Below the pieces are notes generated by a model that saw nothing but the letters and a program-made list of their open reading frames with translations, did not search any database and was not told the DNA's origin. Positions 11,175-26,699 of a stretch of DNA of 64,000 nt are shown here, one piece after another; within the stretch, counting starts at the first letter, position 1; each line of letters starts with the position of its first letter. The stretch is taken from assembly GCF_021029445.1 (NCBI RefSeq), contig NZ_CP072610.1, forward strand, positions 2,604,001 to 2,668,000, read 5' to 3'. Position numbers and translations under genes: made by a program. Source of the stretch: Pseudomonas wenzhouensis. GTDB taxonomy: Bacteria; Pseudomonadota; Gammaproteobacteria; Pseudomonadales; Pseudomonadaceae.

Positions 11175-11250
11175 TGGGGTGGACGATGGGACTCGAACCC
11201 ACGACAACTGGAATCACAATCCAGGGCTCTACCAACTGAGCTACGCCCAC
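11175..11250 (-). tRNA. tRNA-His (anticodon GUG)
   Basis: 76 bases with encoded CCA. It starts GTGGGCGTAGCTCAG. The anticodon loop in CCTGGATTGTGATTCCAG carries GTG, and the T arm GTGGGTTCGAGTCCCAT is complete. Confidence 0.96.
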
Positions 11251-11289
11251 CATATTGCATTTGCTTACTCAACTTGCCTGACCGCCAAA

Positions 11290-11366
11290 TGGCGCACCCG
11301 GCAGGACTCGAACCTGCGACCATCCGCTTAGAAGGCGGATGCTCTATCCAGCTGAGCTACGGGCGC
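11290..11366 (-). tRNA. tRNA-Arg (anticodon UCU)
   Basis: 77 bases with encoded CCA. The acceptor GCGCCCG pairs with CGGGTGC (one G-U pair). The anticodon stem-loop CCGCCTTCTAAGCGG presents TCT, and the T arm GCAGGTTCGAGTCCTGC is intact. It is first in the tRNA operon, order Arg-His-Leu. Confidence 0.96.
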
Positions 11367-11477
11367 TTATCCATCCGCTAGTGCAGACTTACAAGCTTTC
11401 GACTTGAACCTCGCCACTAGAGCTTGGATCTTGCCGTCTCACCCAGCGAGTGGCTGTTCCTGAGAAGCGGGGCGAAT

Positions 11478-11504
11478 GTTATAGACGGCTCCCAACCTCG
11501 TCAA
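11478..11504 (-). promoter_or_regulatory. Promoter of the tRNA operon
   Basis: Minus strand TTGACG (11504-11499), 15-base spacer, TATAAC (11483-11478), then a GC-rich stretch resembling the discriminator of stable-RNA promoters. The spacer is shorter than usual. Confidence 0.5.
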
Positions 11505-11635
11505 CAGAAATTTTCAAAAAAATTCAGCGATTTAAAGGAGTTACGCGAAAACAGCGGCAGGCGCCTTTGCCCGAGTGAGCACCCATGCGAGAATGCGCGT
11601 CCTTTTTTCATCCTTATTAATGGTTAACCAGCGCA

Positions 11636-12490
11636 ATGACCGCACAACTGATCGACGGCAAGGCGATCGCCGCCAGCCTCCGCCAGCAGATTGCCCAACG
11701 TGTCGCCGAACGTCGCCAGCAAGGCCTTCGTGCGCCAGGCCTGGCCGTGATTCTGGTCGGCACCGATCCTGCTTCCCAGGTCTATGTGTCACACAAACGC
11801 AAGGATTGCGAAGAAGTCGGTTTCCTCTCACGCGCCTATGACCTGCCAGCAGAGACCAGCCAGGCCGATTTGCTCGCCCTGATCGACGAGCTCAACGAAG
11901 ACCCGGCCATCGACGGCATCCTGGTGCAGCTGCCGCTGCCGGAGAATCTGGATTCTTCCCTGCTGCTTGAGCGCATTCGCCCAGACAAGGATGTGGACGG
12001 CTTCCACCCCTACAACATCGGTCGCCTGGCGCAGCGCATGCCGCTGCTGCGTCCCTGCACACCGAAGGGCATCATGGCCCTACTGGAAAGCACGGGCGCC
12101 GACTTGTACGGCATGCATGCCGTAGTCGTAGGCGCGTCCAACATCGTTGGCCGACCAATGGCCATGGAGTTGCTGCTGGCCGGCTGTACCGTGACCGTTA
12201 CCCACCGCTTCACCAAGGATCTGGCTGGTCATGTCGGCCAGGCCGATATCGTCGTGGTCGCTGCCGGCAAGCCGGGCCTGGTCAAGGGTGAGTGGATCAA
12301 GCCGGGCGCCATCGTCATCGATGTTGGCATCAACCGCCAGGACGATGGCACACTGGTTGGCGACGTGACCTTTGATGCCGCCCTGCCCCGCGCTGGCTGG
12401 ATCACCCCGGTACCAGGCGGTGTTGGCCCGATGACCCGCGCAGGCCTGCTGGAGAATACCCTGCACGCAGCCGAGCACCTGCATAAATAA
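11636..12490 (+). CDS. folD: Bifunctional methylenetetrahydrofolate dehydrogenase / methenyltetrahydrofolate cyclohydrolase
   Basis: Interconverts 5,10-methylene-, methenyl- and 10-formyl-tetrahydrofolate, supplying one-carbon units for purines and formyl-Met. 284 residues, the usual FolD length. The catalytic region reads [20 protein letters not shown] with the conserved Tyr and Lys. QLPLPE, PCTPKG and the NADP-binding [13 protein letters not shown] segment are all visible. It stands alone, divergent from the tRNA operon and convergent with the transporter cluster. Confidence 0.97.
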   Translation: MTAQLIDGKAIAASLRQQIAQRVAERRQQGLRAPGLAVILVGTDPASQVYVSHKRKDCEEVGFLSRAYDLPAETSQADLLALIDELNEDPAIDGILVQLPLPENLDSSLLLERIRPDKDVDGFHPYNIGRLAQRMPLLRPCTPKGIMALLESTGADLYGMHAVVVGASNIVGRPMAMELLLAGCTVTVTHRFTKDLAGHVGQADIVVVAAGKPGLVKGEWIKPGAIVIDVGINRQDDGTLVGDVTFDAALPRAGWITPVPGGVGPMTRAGLLENTLHAAEHLHK

Positions 12491-12509
12491 GTAGCGTGGC
12501 ATAACGAAC

Positions 12510-12531
12510 AACGGCACCCTCGGGTGCCGTT
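12510..12531. terminator. Terminator between folD and the transporter operon
   Basis: Perfect stem AACGGCACCC / GGGTGCCGTT with a two-base turn, between convergent folD and the binding-protein gene. T-rich on the folD side (TGTCGTTTCT). Confidence 0.8.
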
Positions 12532-12550
12532 GTCGTTTCTGCCACTCGGA

Positions 12551-14293
<1,743 letters not shown>

Positions 14294-14344
14294 AGAGACC
14301 TCCATCTCAGGATTTGGGGAGAGGCATACCGGCGGCAGCCCGGC

Positions 14345-14617
14345 TCAGCCCCAGCGCATGACTGCGCACAACCACAACAGCGATAGCAGCGACGCTATCC
14401 ACACGCTCCAGTCGGTCACGCCTATCACCAGCAGGTGCAGATAGGCGCTGCCGAGCAGACCGATAAACAGCCGATCACCCCGGGTGGTGGTGATCGGCAG
14501 AAAACCCTTGCGCTCGACGCACGGCCAGCGCAGCTCGACCAGCGTCATGCCGGCCAGCAGTACGGCGATGCCGCCGAAGAACAGCGCGGTTGGTAGAGTC
14601 CAGGCCATCCAGCTCAT
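14345..14617 (-). CDS. glpU: DUF2160 small membrane protein of the transporter (GlpU-like)
   Basis: 90 residues with about three membrane helices (residues 8-27, 48-66, 70-87 roughly). It matches the DUF2160 pattern found next to glycerol-type ABC importers, with the short charged loop VELRWPCVERKG after the first helix. Its role is unknown; it may stabilise the permease pair. It lies between the second permease (12-base gap) and the binding protein. Confidence 0.75.
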   Translation of the reverse strand: MSWMAWTLPTALFFGGIAVLLAGMTLVELRWPCVERKGFLPITTTRGDRLFIGLLGSAYLHLLVIGVTDWSVWIASLLSLLWLCAVMRWG

Positions 14618-14629
14618 GACGAACCTCCC

Positions 14630-15430
<801 letters not shown>

Positions 15431-15438
15431 GGTCGGCC

Positions 15439-16302
15439 TCAGCGGGTTTTGTCGTCGTGGGTCATGGCGGTGTAGAACAACCAGGACACCAGCAGGATGA
15501 TCAGGAAGTACACCAGCGAGAACGCCGCGGCCGGGCCCAGGTCGAACTGACCGATGGCCATTTGCGTCAGGGTCTGGCTGAGGAAGGTGGTGGCGTTGCC
15601 AGGCCCGCCGCCGGTGAGCACGAAGGGCTCGGTGTAGATCATGAAACTGTCCATGAAGCGCAGCATCACCGCGATCAGCAGCACGCTTTTCAGCTTGGGC
15701 AGCTGGATATGGCGGAACACCGCCCAGTTCGACGCGCGGTCAATGCGCGCCGCCTGGTAATAGACGTCAGGAATAGCGCGCAGGCCGGAGTAGCACAACA
15801 GCGCCACCAGCGAGGTCCAGTGCCAGACGTCCATGATCAGCACCGTCACCCAGGCATCCATGGTGTTGGAGGCATAGTTGTAGCTGATGCCCAGCTTGTT
15901 CAGCGCCCAGCCCATCAGGCCGATGTCGGCGCGGCCGAAGATCTGCCAGATGGTACCGACCACGTTCCACGGGATCAGCAGCGGAATGGCCATCAGGATC
16001 AGACACAGCGACGCCCAGCGCCCGCGTGTCGGCATGCACAAGGCGATGGCGATGCCCAGCGGGATCTGGATCAGCAGCACGCAGGCGGAGAAGATGAACT
16101 GGCGCAGCAGCGAGTCGTGCAGGCGCGGGTCCTGCAACACCTGGCGATACCAGTCGACGCCAACGAAGTAGCGCGTGGACGGATCGAAGATGTCCTGCAC
16201 CGAGTAGTTGACCACCGTCATCATCGGCACGATGGCGCTGAACGCCACCAGCAGGAACACCGGCAGCACCAGCCACCAGGCCTTGTTGTTCTGCACCTTC
16301 AT
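15439..16302 (-). CDS. glpP: ABC transporter permease (GlpP-like)
   Basis: Inner-membrane permease of the MalF class, 287 residues from the ATG at 16302 (MKVQNNKAWWLVLPVF). The longer upstream frame lies inside the ATPase gene. GGAGGTGGCGCC provides the ribosome site. About six helices; the ATPase-contact loop includes DVYYQAARIDRASNWAVF. Its ATG overlaps the stop of the preceding ATPase gene (ATGA), indicating translational coupling. Confidence 0.87.
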   Translation of the reverse strand: MKVQNNKAWWLVLPVFLLVAFSAIVPMMTVVNYSVQDIFDPSTRYFVGVDWYRQVLQDPRLHDSLLRQFIFSACVLLIQIPLGIAIALCMPTRGRWASLCLILMAIPLLIPWNVVGTIWQIFGRADIGLMGWALNKLGISYNYASNTMDAWVTVLIMDVWHWTSLVALLCYSGLRAIPDVYYQAARIDRASNWAVFRHIQLPKLKSVLLIAVMLRFMDSFMIYTEPFVLTGGGPGNATTFLSQTLTQMAIGQFDLGPAAAFSLVYFLIILLVSWLFYTAMTHDDKTR

Positions 16303-17396
16303 GGCGCCACCTCCACCAGGTAGTCGTCGGCATAGAGCATCAGCCACTGCGCCGGAAAGCTCAGGTACACCTGTTCGCGCGGCACGGGCTGATCCTCCTG
16401 CAAGCGCGCCTTGAGCACCTGGCCGTCGAGATCGAAGGTGAGGATCTTGTAGGTGCCGAGATCCTCGACGTGCAGCACGCGGGCGCACAGAGCGTCTTCG
16501 TAGACGCCGTCCCAGATGTGCACGAACTCGGGACGGATACCGACCTGCAGACGTTTGCCGTCCAGTTCGGCCAGGCGCTGGTTGAGCGCGTCGGACAGCG
16601 GCAACACCGTTCCGGCAAAACGCACCCCGCCCTCGCAGCGCTGTACCTCGATCAGGTTCATTCCCGGACTGCCGATGAAATAGCCGACGAAGGTGTGTCC
16701 GGGGCGCTCGAACAGCTCGCGCGGCGTGCCGAACTGGACGATCTGTCCGCCATACATCACCGCGATCTTGTCGGCGAAGGTGGAAGCCTCCAGCTGATCA
16801 TGGGTGACGTAGACCATGGTGATGTTGAACTGCTCGTGGATCTGCTTGAGCTTGCGTCGCAGCTTCCATTTCAGGTGCGGGTCGATCACCGTCAGCGGTT
16901 CGTCGAAGAGAATCGCCGACACGTCGTCGCGCACCAGGCCACGGCCCATGGAAACCTTCTGCTTCTCGTCGGCAGTAAGGTTGCGCGCCTTCTTGTGCAG
17001 CAGCGGATGCAGCTCCAGCACCTCGGCGATCTCGTGCACCTTGCTCATCACCCGCGCCTCGTCCATGCCCTGATTGCGCAGCGGGAAGGCCAGGTTGTCG
17101 AACACCGTCATGGTGTCGTAGACCACAGGGAACTGGAAAACCTGGGCGATGTTGCGCTCTTGCGGCGACAAGGTGTTGACCGCCTTGCCATCGAACTGCA
17201 CCTCGCCCTGCGACGGGCTGAGCAGGCCGGAGATGATGTTGAGCAACGTCGACTTGCCGCAGCCCGACGGCCCCAGCAGCGCATAGGCACCGCCCTGCTG
17301 CCAGACATGGTTCATCTCACGAATCGCATAATCCTGCGGCGCGTTCGGCGCAGCGCTGTAGCTGTGCGCCAGGTTGTGCAAACGAATCTCGGCCAT
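16299..17396 (-). CDS. glpT: ABC transporter ATPase, subunit with canonical nucleotide site (GlpT-like)
   Basis: One of two ATPases of the importer, 365 residues. Walker A is perfect (GPSGCGKST, residues 42-50), Walker B is ILFDEP and the switch histidine is present (VYVTHDQLEA). The signature loop is not LSGGQ but LTADEKQK, so it cannot complete a normal second site. The C-terminal third is an MalK-type regulatory OB domain. It overlaps glpS by one base (TGATG) and glpP by four. The name rests on operon order; the fold is certain. Confidence 0.83.
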   Translation of the reverse strand: MAEIRLHNLAHSYSAAPNAPQDYAIREMNHVWQQGGAYALLGPSGCGKSTLLNIISGLLSPSQGEVQFDGKAVNTLSPQERNIAQVFQFPVVYDTMTVFDNLAFPLRNQGMDEARVMSKVHEIAEVLELHPLLHKKARNLTADEKQKVSMGRGLVRDDVSAILFDEPLTVIDPHLKWKLRRKLKQIHEQFNITMVYVTHDQLEASTFADKIAVMYGGQIVQFGTPRELFERPGHTFVGYFIGSPGMNLIEVQRCEGGVRFAGTVLPLSDALNQRLAELDGKRLQVGIRPEFVHIWDGVYEDALCARVLHVEDLGTYKILTFDLDGQVLKARLQEDQPVPREQVYLSFPAQWLMLYADDYLVEVAP

Positions 17397-18490
17397 CAGG
17401 CAGCCCTCCCCTGACGACGACTGGGCGCCTGCACCAACTGCCCATCGGCAGCGAAGACGAAGAGTTTGTGGGTCGGGATGTAAATCAGGATCGGCGTATC
17501 CACCGCGTACTCGTGCACCCCCGGCAGGTGCAGCACCAGCACGAACTGCTCGTTGCGTACATGCAGGAAGGTTTCCGAACCGCTGATCTCGGCCAGCTCC
17601 ACGGTTACCGCTAGCTCCAGATCATCGTCATTGGACGGCACTAGGCCGATATGACTAGGGCGCACGCCAAAACGGTACTCGCCCTCGGCGATGCCGCGCA
17701 GATCGGGGTTGAGCGGAAAATGCACGCAATCGGCGAAGCTCACCTCAGTGCCACTGATGCGTCCAGGCACCAGGTTGATCGCCGGTTCCGAGAACAGCTC
17801 GGCGGCCAGCATCTGCTGCGGACGGTGGTAGACCTCGGCGGTCTTGCCGCTCTGCACCACCCGCCCTTCATGCAGGATGGTGGTGGTGCCACCCAGGGCC
17901 AGCGCCTCGTTGGGCTCGGTGGTGGCGTAGATGGCGATGGTGTGGCGCGCCTGGAACAGCTCGTGCATTTCCTGGCGCAGCTCCTCACGCAGCTTGTAAT
18001 CGAGGTTGACCAGAGGCTCGTCGAAGAGAATCAGCGAGGCGTCCTTGACCAGCGCCCGGGCCATGGCCGTGCGCTGCTGCTGGCCGCCGGACAGCTCCAG
18101 CGGATAGCGCGACAACAGTTTGTCGATGCGCAGCATGCGCGCGGTAGCCTCGACCTTCTCGACGATCTGCTCCTTGGCCACACCGGCCTGGCGCAGCGGC
18201 GAGGCGATGTTCTCGAACACCGTCAGGGTCGGGTAGTTGATGAACTGCTGATAGACCATCGACACGTTGCGCTGGCGCACCGGCATACCCGTGACATCGG
18301 CGCCGTTCATCAGCACACGGCCGCTGCTGGGCCGATCCAGACCGGCCATCAGCCGCATCAGGCTGGTCTTGCCGGCCAGGGTGCGGCCGAGCAGGACGTT
18401 GAATGAGCCGGGTTCGAAACTCAGGCAGGCATCGTCGATATGCACCTGGCCATCGACGATACGGGTGACGTGTTCGAGCTTGAGCGACAT
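17396..18490 (-). CDS. glpS: ABC transporter ATPase, subunit with degenerate nucleotide site (GlpS-like)
   Basis: First gene of the importer operon, 364 residues from the ATG at 18490 (MSLKLEHVTRIVDGQ), preceded by AAAAAGGACAGG. Its signature loop is canonical (ELSGGQQQR), but Walker A is altered (GRTLAGKTS, residues 35-43) and the switch histidine is replaced (YATTEPNEA instead of VTHDQ). This is the mirror image of the partner's defects. The C-terminal region is a MalK-like regulatory domain. A sigma-54 promoter lies 45 bases upstream. Confidence 0.83.
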   Translation of the reverse strand: MSLKLEHVTRIVDGQVHIDDACLSFEPGSFNVLLGRTLAGKTSLMRLMAGLDRPSSGRVLMNGADVTGMPVRQRNVSMVYQQFINYPTLTVFENIASPLRQAGVAKEQIVEKVEATARMLRIDKLLSRYPLELSGGQQQRTAMARALVKDASLILFDEPLVNLDYKLREELRQEMHELFQARHTIAIYATTEPNEALALGGTTTILHEGRVVQSGKTAEVYHRPQQMLAAELFSEPAINLVPGRISGTEVSFADCVHFPLNPDLRGIAEGEYRFGVRPSHIGLVPSNDDDLELAVTVELAEISGSETFLHVRNEQFVLVLHLPGVHEYAVDTPILIYIPTHKLFVFAADGQLVQAPSRRQGRAA

Positions 18491-18534
18491 GGCCTGTCCT
18501 TTTTCTTGTCGTGCCATTCGATTGCGAACATCGA

Positions 18535-18552
18535 TAGCGACAAGCGTGCCAG
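18535..18552 (-). promoter_or_regulatory. Sigma-54 promoter of the transporter operon
   Basis: Minus strand CTGGCACGCTTGTCGCT has the invariant GG (18550-18549), ten bases, then GC (18538-18537). The -24 half is consensus (TGGCACG); the -12 half is TCGC instead of TTGC. The start is predicted near 18525. The divergent neighbour encodes a sigma-54 activator, which supports the call. Confidence 0.7.
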
Positions 18553-18627
18553 CCCCCAAAAATAAACGTATCTCGTTGATCAGAATCGAAAAATCCGCCA
18601 AATAACGGTGCAGCGACGGATTGCCAC

Positions 18628-18697
18628 TGAACACTTTTGAACAGTCGAATGTGAACAACTGAACAATTCGTTCGTTGACTTTGAACAGACTTGAACG
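18628..18697. promoter_or_regulatory. Array of six TGAAC(A/G) repeats, candidate activator sites
   Basis: TGAACA begins at 18628, 18638, 18652, 18660 and 18682, and TGAACG at 18692. Three copies (18638, 18660, 18682) are exactly 22 bases apart, two helical turns. The array sits about 100-170 bases upstream of the predicted sigma-54 start, where enhancer sites normally lie, and close to the start of the divergent regulator gene. Confidence 0.55.
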
Positions 18698-18749
18698 AAA
18701 CTGGATCGATCGCGGCGCAGATCGCGAGCCAACAAGAAGAGATCGCACC

Positions 18750-22030
<3,281 letters not shown>

Positions 22031-22085
22031 GCGGATACGCGTGCGCACAGTGCCACCCTACACCTGGGATACAGGGCCGCAGGAA

Positions 22086-22117
22086 CGACAAAGGCCGCTG
22101 AAAAGCGGCCTTTGTCG
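22086..22117 (-). terminator. Terminator after cysS
   Basis: CGACAAAGGCCGCT / AGCGGCCTTTGTCG, a 14-base perfect stem with a GAAA-type loop, just downstream of the cysS stop. Confidence 0.85.
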
Positions 22118-22130
22118 TCGAGCACCAACC

Positions 22131-23516
22131 TTATTCGGCCAGGCGCCAGGTGGTGCCGCCCTTGCCATCTTCCAGCACCACACCCATGGCCGTGAGCTGG
22201 TCGCGGATGCGGTCGCTTTCCGCCCAGTTCTTGTCGGCGCGAGCCTGCAGGCGCGCAGCGATCAGCGCCTCGACTTCAGCGGCATCGACCTTGCCGGCAG
22301 CACCGGCCTGGAGGAAGGCCTCGGGCTCGAGTTGCAGCACACCCAGCACGCTGGCCATTTGCTTGAGCTGGGCGGCCAGGCCGGCGGCGGCTTGAACGTC
22401 CGATTCACGCAGGCGGTTGACCTCGCGGATCATCTCGAACAGTACAGCGCAGGCTTCCGGCGAGTTGAAGTCATCGTCCATCGCCGCGCCGAAGCGCTCG
22501 ACGAAGGCTTCGCCGCCGGCAGGCGCAGCTTCCGGCAGCCCCTTGAGGCCGTTGTAGAAGCGCTCCAGGGCGCCCTTGGCTTCCTTGAGGCTCTCTTCCG
22601 AATAGTTGATCGGGCTGCGGTAATGGCTGGACACCAGCAGGTAGCGCACCACTTCCGGGTGGTACTTCTCCAGCACCTCACGGATGGTGAAGAAGTTGCC
22701 CAGGCTCTTGGACATCTTCTCGCCATCCACGCGCACCGCGCCGGCGTGCATCCAGGCATTGGCGTACTGCTTGCCGGTGGCCGCCTCGCTCTGCGCGATC
22801 TCGTTTTCGTGGTGCGGGAACACCAGATCCGGGCCGCCGCCGTGAATGTCGAAGGTCTCGCCGAGGCAGCAGGTGGACATCACCGAGCATTCGATATGCC
22901 AGCCCGGACGCCCCTTGCCCCAGGGCGATTCCCAGCTCGGCTCGCCCGGCTTGGCGCCTTTCCAGAGCACGAAGTCCAGCGGGTCTTCCTTGATTTCGTC
23001 GACTTCGATGCGCGCGCCGATCTTCAGCTCGTCGATCTTGCGCCGCGACAGCTTGCCGTAGGTTTCGAACTTGGTGACACGGTAATACACGTCACCATTG
23101 CCCGGTGCGTAGGCGAAGCCCTTGTCGATCAGGGTCTGGATCATCTGGTGCATCCCGGCAATATGGCCGGTGGCGCGCGGCTCGATGTCCGGGCGCAGCA
23201 CGCTCAGGCGCGCCTCGTCCTCGTGCATCGCGGCGATCATGCGTTCAACCAGTGCCTCGAACGGCTCGCCGTTGTCATTGGCGCGCTTGATGATCTTGTC
23301 GTCGATGTCGGTGATATTGCGCACGTAGGTCACGTCATAGCCGCGCTGACGCAGCCAGCGGGTGACCACGTCGAAGGCGACCATCACCCGGGCGTGACCG
23401 ATGTGGCAGAAGTCATAGACAGTCATGCCGCACACGTACATGCGCACGCTGTTACCGATCAGCGGCTTGAACGGTTCCTTGACCTTGCTGAGCGTGTTGT
23501 AGATCGACAGTGCCAT
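22131..23516 (-). CDS. cysS: Cysteinyl-tRNA synthetase
   Basis: Charges tRNA-Cys. 461 residues from the ATG at 23516 ([16 protein letters not shown]). Class I motifs are visible: HIGHARVM (HIGH) and KMSKSLGNF (KMSKS). The zinc-site cysteine [10 protein letters not shown] lies just before HIGH. The start overlaps the glnS stop by one base (TAATG), so the two synthetases are translationally coupled. Confidence 0.97.
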   Translation of the reverse strand: MALSIYNTLSKVKEPFKPLIGNSVRMYVCGMTVYDFCHIGHARVMVAFDVVTRWLRQRGYDVTYVRNITDIDDKIIKRANDNGEPFEALVERMIAAMHEDEARLSVLRPDIEPRATGHIAGMHQMIQTLIDKGFAYAPGNGDVYYRVTKFETYGKLSRRKIDELKIGARIEVDEIKEDPLDFVLWKGAKPGEPSWESPWGKGRPGWHIECSVMSTCCLGETFDIHGGGPDLVFPHHENEIAQSEAATGKQYANAWMHAGAVRVDGEKMSKSLGNFFTIREVLEKYHPEVVRYLLVSSHYRSPINYSEESLKEAKGALERFYNGLKGLPEAAPAGGEAFVERFGAAMDDDFNSPEACAVLFEMIREVNRLRESDVQAAAGLAAQLKQMASVLGVLQLEPEAFLQAGAAGKVDAAEVEALIAARLQARADKNWAESDRIRDQLTAMGVVLEDGKGGTTWRLAE

Positions 23517-25180
23517 TACTGCCCCCACGAATCGCGCAGCGTAACGGTACGGTTGAACACCAGGGCACCGGCGGTCGAGTCCTTGTCCAGGCAGAAGTAG
23601 CCTTCGCGCTCGAACTGGAAGCGGTCATCGGCAGCGGCCTGGGCCAGCGACGGCTCGGCGCGGCAACCGGTGAGCACCACCAGCGAATCCGGATTGATGT
23701 TGTCGAGGAAGCTACCGCCCTCTTCCGCTTTCTCGGGGTTGGCCGAGCGGAACAGACGATCGTACAGACGCACTTCGCACTCGACGCTCTCGGCAGCCGG
23801 CACCCAGTGGATCACGCCCTTGACCTTGCGGCCTTCCGGGTTCTTGCCCAGGGTGTTCTCGTCATAGGAGCAGCGCAGCTCAACGATGTTACCGGCGGCG
23901 TCCTTGATGGCTTCGTCAGCACGGATCACATAGCTGCCGCGCAGGCGCACTTCGCCGCCTGGGATCAGGCGCTTGAAGCCGTCCGGCGGGGTTTCTTCGA
24001 AGTCGCTGGCGTCGATGTAGATCTCGCGGGAGAAGGGCAGCACGCGCACGCCCATGTCCTGCTTGGGATGGCGCGGCAGTTCGAGGTTTTCAACCTGACC
24101 CTCGGGGTAGTTGGTGATCACCACTTTCAGTGGTTTGAGCACGCACATGGCGCGCGCGGCGTTGGCATCCAGGTCATCGCGAATGGCGAACTCGAGCATG
24201 CCGATATCCACCAGGCCGCCGGCGCGGTTGACGCCGATCATGTCGCAGAAGGCGCGGATCGAAGCCGGGGTATAGCCACGGCGACGGTAACCGGACAGCG
24301 TCGACATGCGCGGGTCGTCCCAACCGTTGACGTGACCTTCGTCGACCAACTGCTTGAGTTTGCGCTTGCTGGTGATGGTGTAGTTCAGATTCAGGCGGGC
24401 GAACTCGTACTGACGCGGCTGCGCGGGCACCGGCAGGTTGGCCAGGAACCACTCGTACAGCGGGCGGTGATCTTCGAACTCCAGGGTGCAGATGGAGTGG
24501 GTGATGCCCTCGATGGCGTCCGACTGACCATGGGTGAAGTCATAGCTCGGGTAGATGCACCACTTGTCACCGGTCTGGTGGTGATGGGCGTGGCGAATGC
24601 GATAGAGGATTGGGTCGCGCAGGTTGATGTTCGGCGAGGCCATGTCGATCTTGGCACGCAGCGAGCGGGCGCCATCGGGGAACTCGCCGGCTTTCATGCG
24701 GGCGAACAGGTCGAGGTTTTCCTCGACAGTGCGGTCACGGAACGGACTGTTCTTGCCCGGCTCGGTCAGGTTGCCACGGTATTCGCGCATTTCCTCGGCA
24801 TTGAGGTCGCAGACAAAGGCCTTGCCCGCCTTGATCAGCTCGATGGCCCAGGCATGCAGTTGGTCGAAATAGTTGGAGGCGTAGCGCTCCTCACCGGCCC
24901 ACTTGAAACCCAGCCATTCGACGTCGGCCTTGATCGCGTCGATGTATTCCTGATCTTCCTTGGCCGGGTTGGTGTCGTCGAAACGCAGGTTGCACTGGCC
25001 GCCGAACTCTTCGGCCAGGCCGAAGTTCAGGCAGATGCTCTTAGCATGGCCAATGTGCAGGTAGCCGTTGGGCTCCGGCGGGAAGCGGGTCACGATCTTG
25101 GCGTGCTTGCCGCTGTCCAGATCAGCCTGGACGATGGGGCGCAGGAAGTTGGCAGCTTTTTCGACAGTAGGCTTGCTCAT
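23516..25180 (-). CDS. glnS: Glutaminyl-tRNA synthetase
   Basis: Charges tRNA-Gln directly, a trait of gammaproteobacteria. 554 residues, the expected length. HIGH motif in [13 protein letters not shown] and a KMSKS-like loop in [12 protein letters not shown]. The C-terminal anticodon-binding beta-barrels are complete. It is divergent from ppiB across a 159-base gap. Confidence 0.97.
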   Translation of the reverse strand: MSKPTVEKAANFLRPIVQADLDSGKHAKIVTRFPPEPNGYLHIGHAKSICLNFGLAEEFGGQCNLRFDDTNPAKEDQEYIDAIKADVEWLGFKWAGEERYASNYFDQLHAWAIELIKAGKAFVCDLNAEEMREYRGNLTEPGKNSPFRDRTVEENLDLFARMKAGEFPDGARSLRAKIDMASPNINLRDPILYRIRHAHHHQTGDKWCIYPSYDFTHGQSDAIEGITHSICTLEFEDHRPLYEWFLANLPVPAQPRQYEFARLNLNYTITSKRKLKQLVDEGHVNGWDDPRMSTLSGYRRRGYTPASIRAFCDMIGVNRAGGLVDIGMLEFAIRDDLDANAARAMCVLKPLKVVITNYPEGQVENLELPRHPKQDMGVRVLPFSREIYIDASDFEETPPDGFKRLIPGGEVRLRGSYVIRADEAIKDAAGNIVELRCSYDENTLGKNPEGRKVKGVIHWVPAAESVECEVRLYDRLFRSANPEKAEEGGSFLDNINPDSLVVLTGCRAEPSLAQAAADDRFQFEREGYFCLDKDSTAGALVFNRTVTLRDSWGQ

Positions 25181-25339
25181 GGTGTCCTTAACAATACTGG
25201 CGCGGCACAGGGTAGGCCGCCTCGGGCAAAGTCCGTATCATAACCAACCTGTCAAGCCCCTGACAGGGTACATGCCACCCTGACAAGCGCTATTCACCTC
25301 GGGCCACTGGCCCGAACCTGCCTCATCACGGATACGATC

Positions 25340-25837
25340 ATGATCAAACTGCACACCAACCACGGCGTCATCACCCTGAACCTGTTCGCCGACAAGGCCC
25401 CGGAAACCGTGGCCAACTTCGAGCAATACGTGAAGGAAGGCCATTACGACGGCACCATCTTCCACCGCGTAATCGGCAACTTCATGATCCAGGGCGGCGG
25501 TTTCGAGCCAGGCATGAAGCAGAAGCCGACCCGCGCACCGATCAAGAACGAAGCCAACAACGGCGTCGCCAACAAGGTCGGCACCATCGCCATGGCCCGG
25601 ACCATGGAGCCGCATTCGGCCAGCGCGCAGTTCTTCATCAACGTCGCCGACAACAGCTTCCTCAACCACAGCGCGCCGACCGTTCAGGGCTGGGGCTACG
25701 CCGTATTCGGTGAAGTGGTCGAAGGCATGGACGTGGTCGAGAAGATCAAGGGCGTCGCCACCACCATGAAATCCGGCCACCAGGACGTACCGGTGGACGA
25801 CGTGATCATCGAGAAGGCCGAAGTCGTAGCCGAGTAA
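25340..25837 (+). CDS. ppiB: Cytoplasmic peptidyl-prolyl cis-trans isomerase B (cyclophilin)
   Basis: Prolyl isomerase of 165 residues with no signal peptide, hence cytoplasmic. The cyclophilin core is visible: [19 protein letters not shown] with the catalytic arginine, and [12 protein letters not shown]. The lpxH start lies four bases after the stop, so the pair forms an operon. Confidence 0.96.
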   Translation: MIKLHTNHGVITLNLFADKAPETVANFEQYVKEGHYDGTIFHRVIGNFMIQGGGFEPGMKQKPTRAPIKNEANNGVANKVGTIAMARTMEPHSASAQFFINVADNSFLNHSAPTVQGWGYAVFGEVVEGMDVVEKIKGVATTMKSGHQDVPVDDVIIEKAEVVAE

Positions 25838-25841
25838 ATCG

Positions 25842-26570
25842 ATGATCCTGCTGATCTCCGATCTGCACCTCGAAGAGAAACGCCCGGATATCACCCGGGC
25901 GTTTCTGCATTTTCTCGCCACGCGCGCGCGCCAGGCCGAGGCGCTGTATATCCTCGGCGACTTCTTCGAAGTCTGGATCGGCGACGACGGCATGACGCCC
26001 TTCCAGCACGAGATCGCCCGTGCCCTGCGCGAACTGAGTAATGCCGGCACGCGCATCTACCTGATGCATGGCAATCGCGACTTCCTTATCGGCAAGGCGT
26101 TCTGCCGCGCGGCGGGCTGCACCTTGCTGAGCGACCCGCACAAAGTGCAGATGGGCGGCGAGTCGGTCCTGCTGATGCACGGCGATAGCCTGTGCACCCT
26201 CGATGTCGGCTACATGAAGCTGCGCCGCTGGCTGCGCAATCCGCTGTCGCTGCTGATCCTGCGTAACCTGCCGCTCACTACCCGGCAGAAGCTGGCGCGC
26301 AAGCTACGCAACGAAAGCCGCGCACAGACGCGGATGAAAGCCAGCGAGATCGTCGATGTCACGCCCGAGGAAGTGCTCAAGGTGATGGACGAATACGGCG
26401 TGCGCACGCTGATCCATGGCCATACCCACAGGCCGGCGGTGCATGAGCTGGAGGTGAATGGCCAACCGGCACGCCGTATCGTGCTGGGCGACTGGGATCG
26501 TCAGGGCTGGGCATTGCAGGTCGATGAACAGGGCTTCAACCAGACGCCGTTCGAACTGACACCAGCCTGA
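25842..26570 (+). CDS. lpxH: UDP-2,3-diacylglucosamine diphosphatase
   Basis: Fourth step of lipid A synthesis, hydrolysing UDP-2,3-diacylglucosamine to lipid X and UMP at the inner membrane. 242 residues. The calcineurin-type metallophosphatase motifs are all present: [28 protein letters not shown] and HGHTHRP, supplying the di-manganese ligands. Confidence 0.96.
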   Translation: MILLISDLHLEEKRPDITRAFLHFLATRARQAEALYILGDFFEVWIGDDGMTPFQHEIARALRELSNAGTRIYLMHGNRDFLIGKAFCRAAGCTLLSDPHKVQMGGESVLLMHGDSLCTLDVGYMKLRRWLRNPLSLLILRNLPLTTRQKLARKLRNESRAQTRMKASEIVDVTPEEVLKVMDEYGVRTLIHGHTHRPAVHELEVNGQPARRIVLGDWDRQGWALQVDEQGFNQTPFELTPA

Positions 26571-26572
26571 CC

Positions 26573-26632
26573 GTAGCCCGGATGAAATCCGGGGCGATCT
26601 TTCGATAAATCCCCGGATTTCATCCGGGCTAC
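26573..26632. repeat. REP-like inverted repeat
   Basis: Perfect 22-base inverted repeat, GTAGCCCGGATGAAATCC plus GGGG against its complement, with a 16-base loop, immediately after lpxH. Same family as the elements at 21848-21910, 22000-22020 and 59691-59744. Confidence 0.88.
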
Positions 26633-26650
26633 GACTGCAGGGCTTTGCTC

Positions 26651-26696
26651 CCCTCTCCCGCCCTGCGGACACCCTCATCCCGCAAGCGGGAGAGGG
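26651..26696. repeat. Inverted repeat next to miaE 3' end
   Basis: CCCTCTCCCG (26651-26660) pairs with CGGGAGAGGG (26687-26696), with an inner CCCGCAAGCGGG hairpin. It could act as a terminator for miaE or be a second class of dispersed repeat. Confidence 0.6.
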
Positions 26697-26699
26697 TCA

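Noticed and set aside
18501..18520. Second sigma-54 promoter (TGGCACGACAAG) before glpS
   Set aside because: GG is present, but no GC lies ten bases downstream, and it is too close to the ribosome site.
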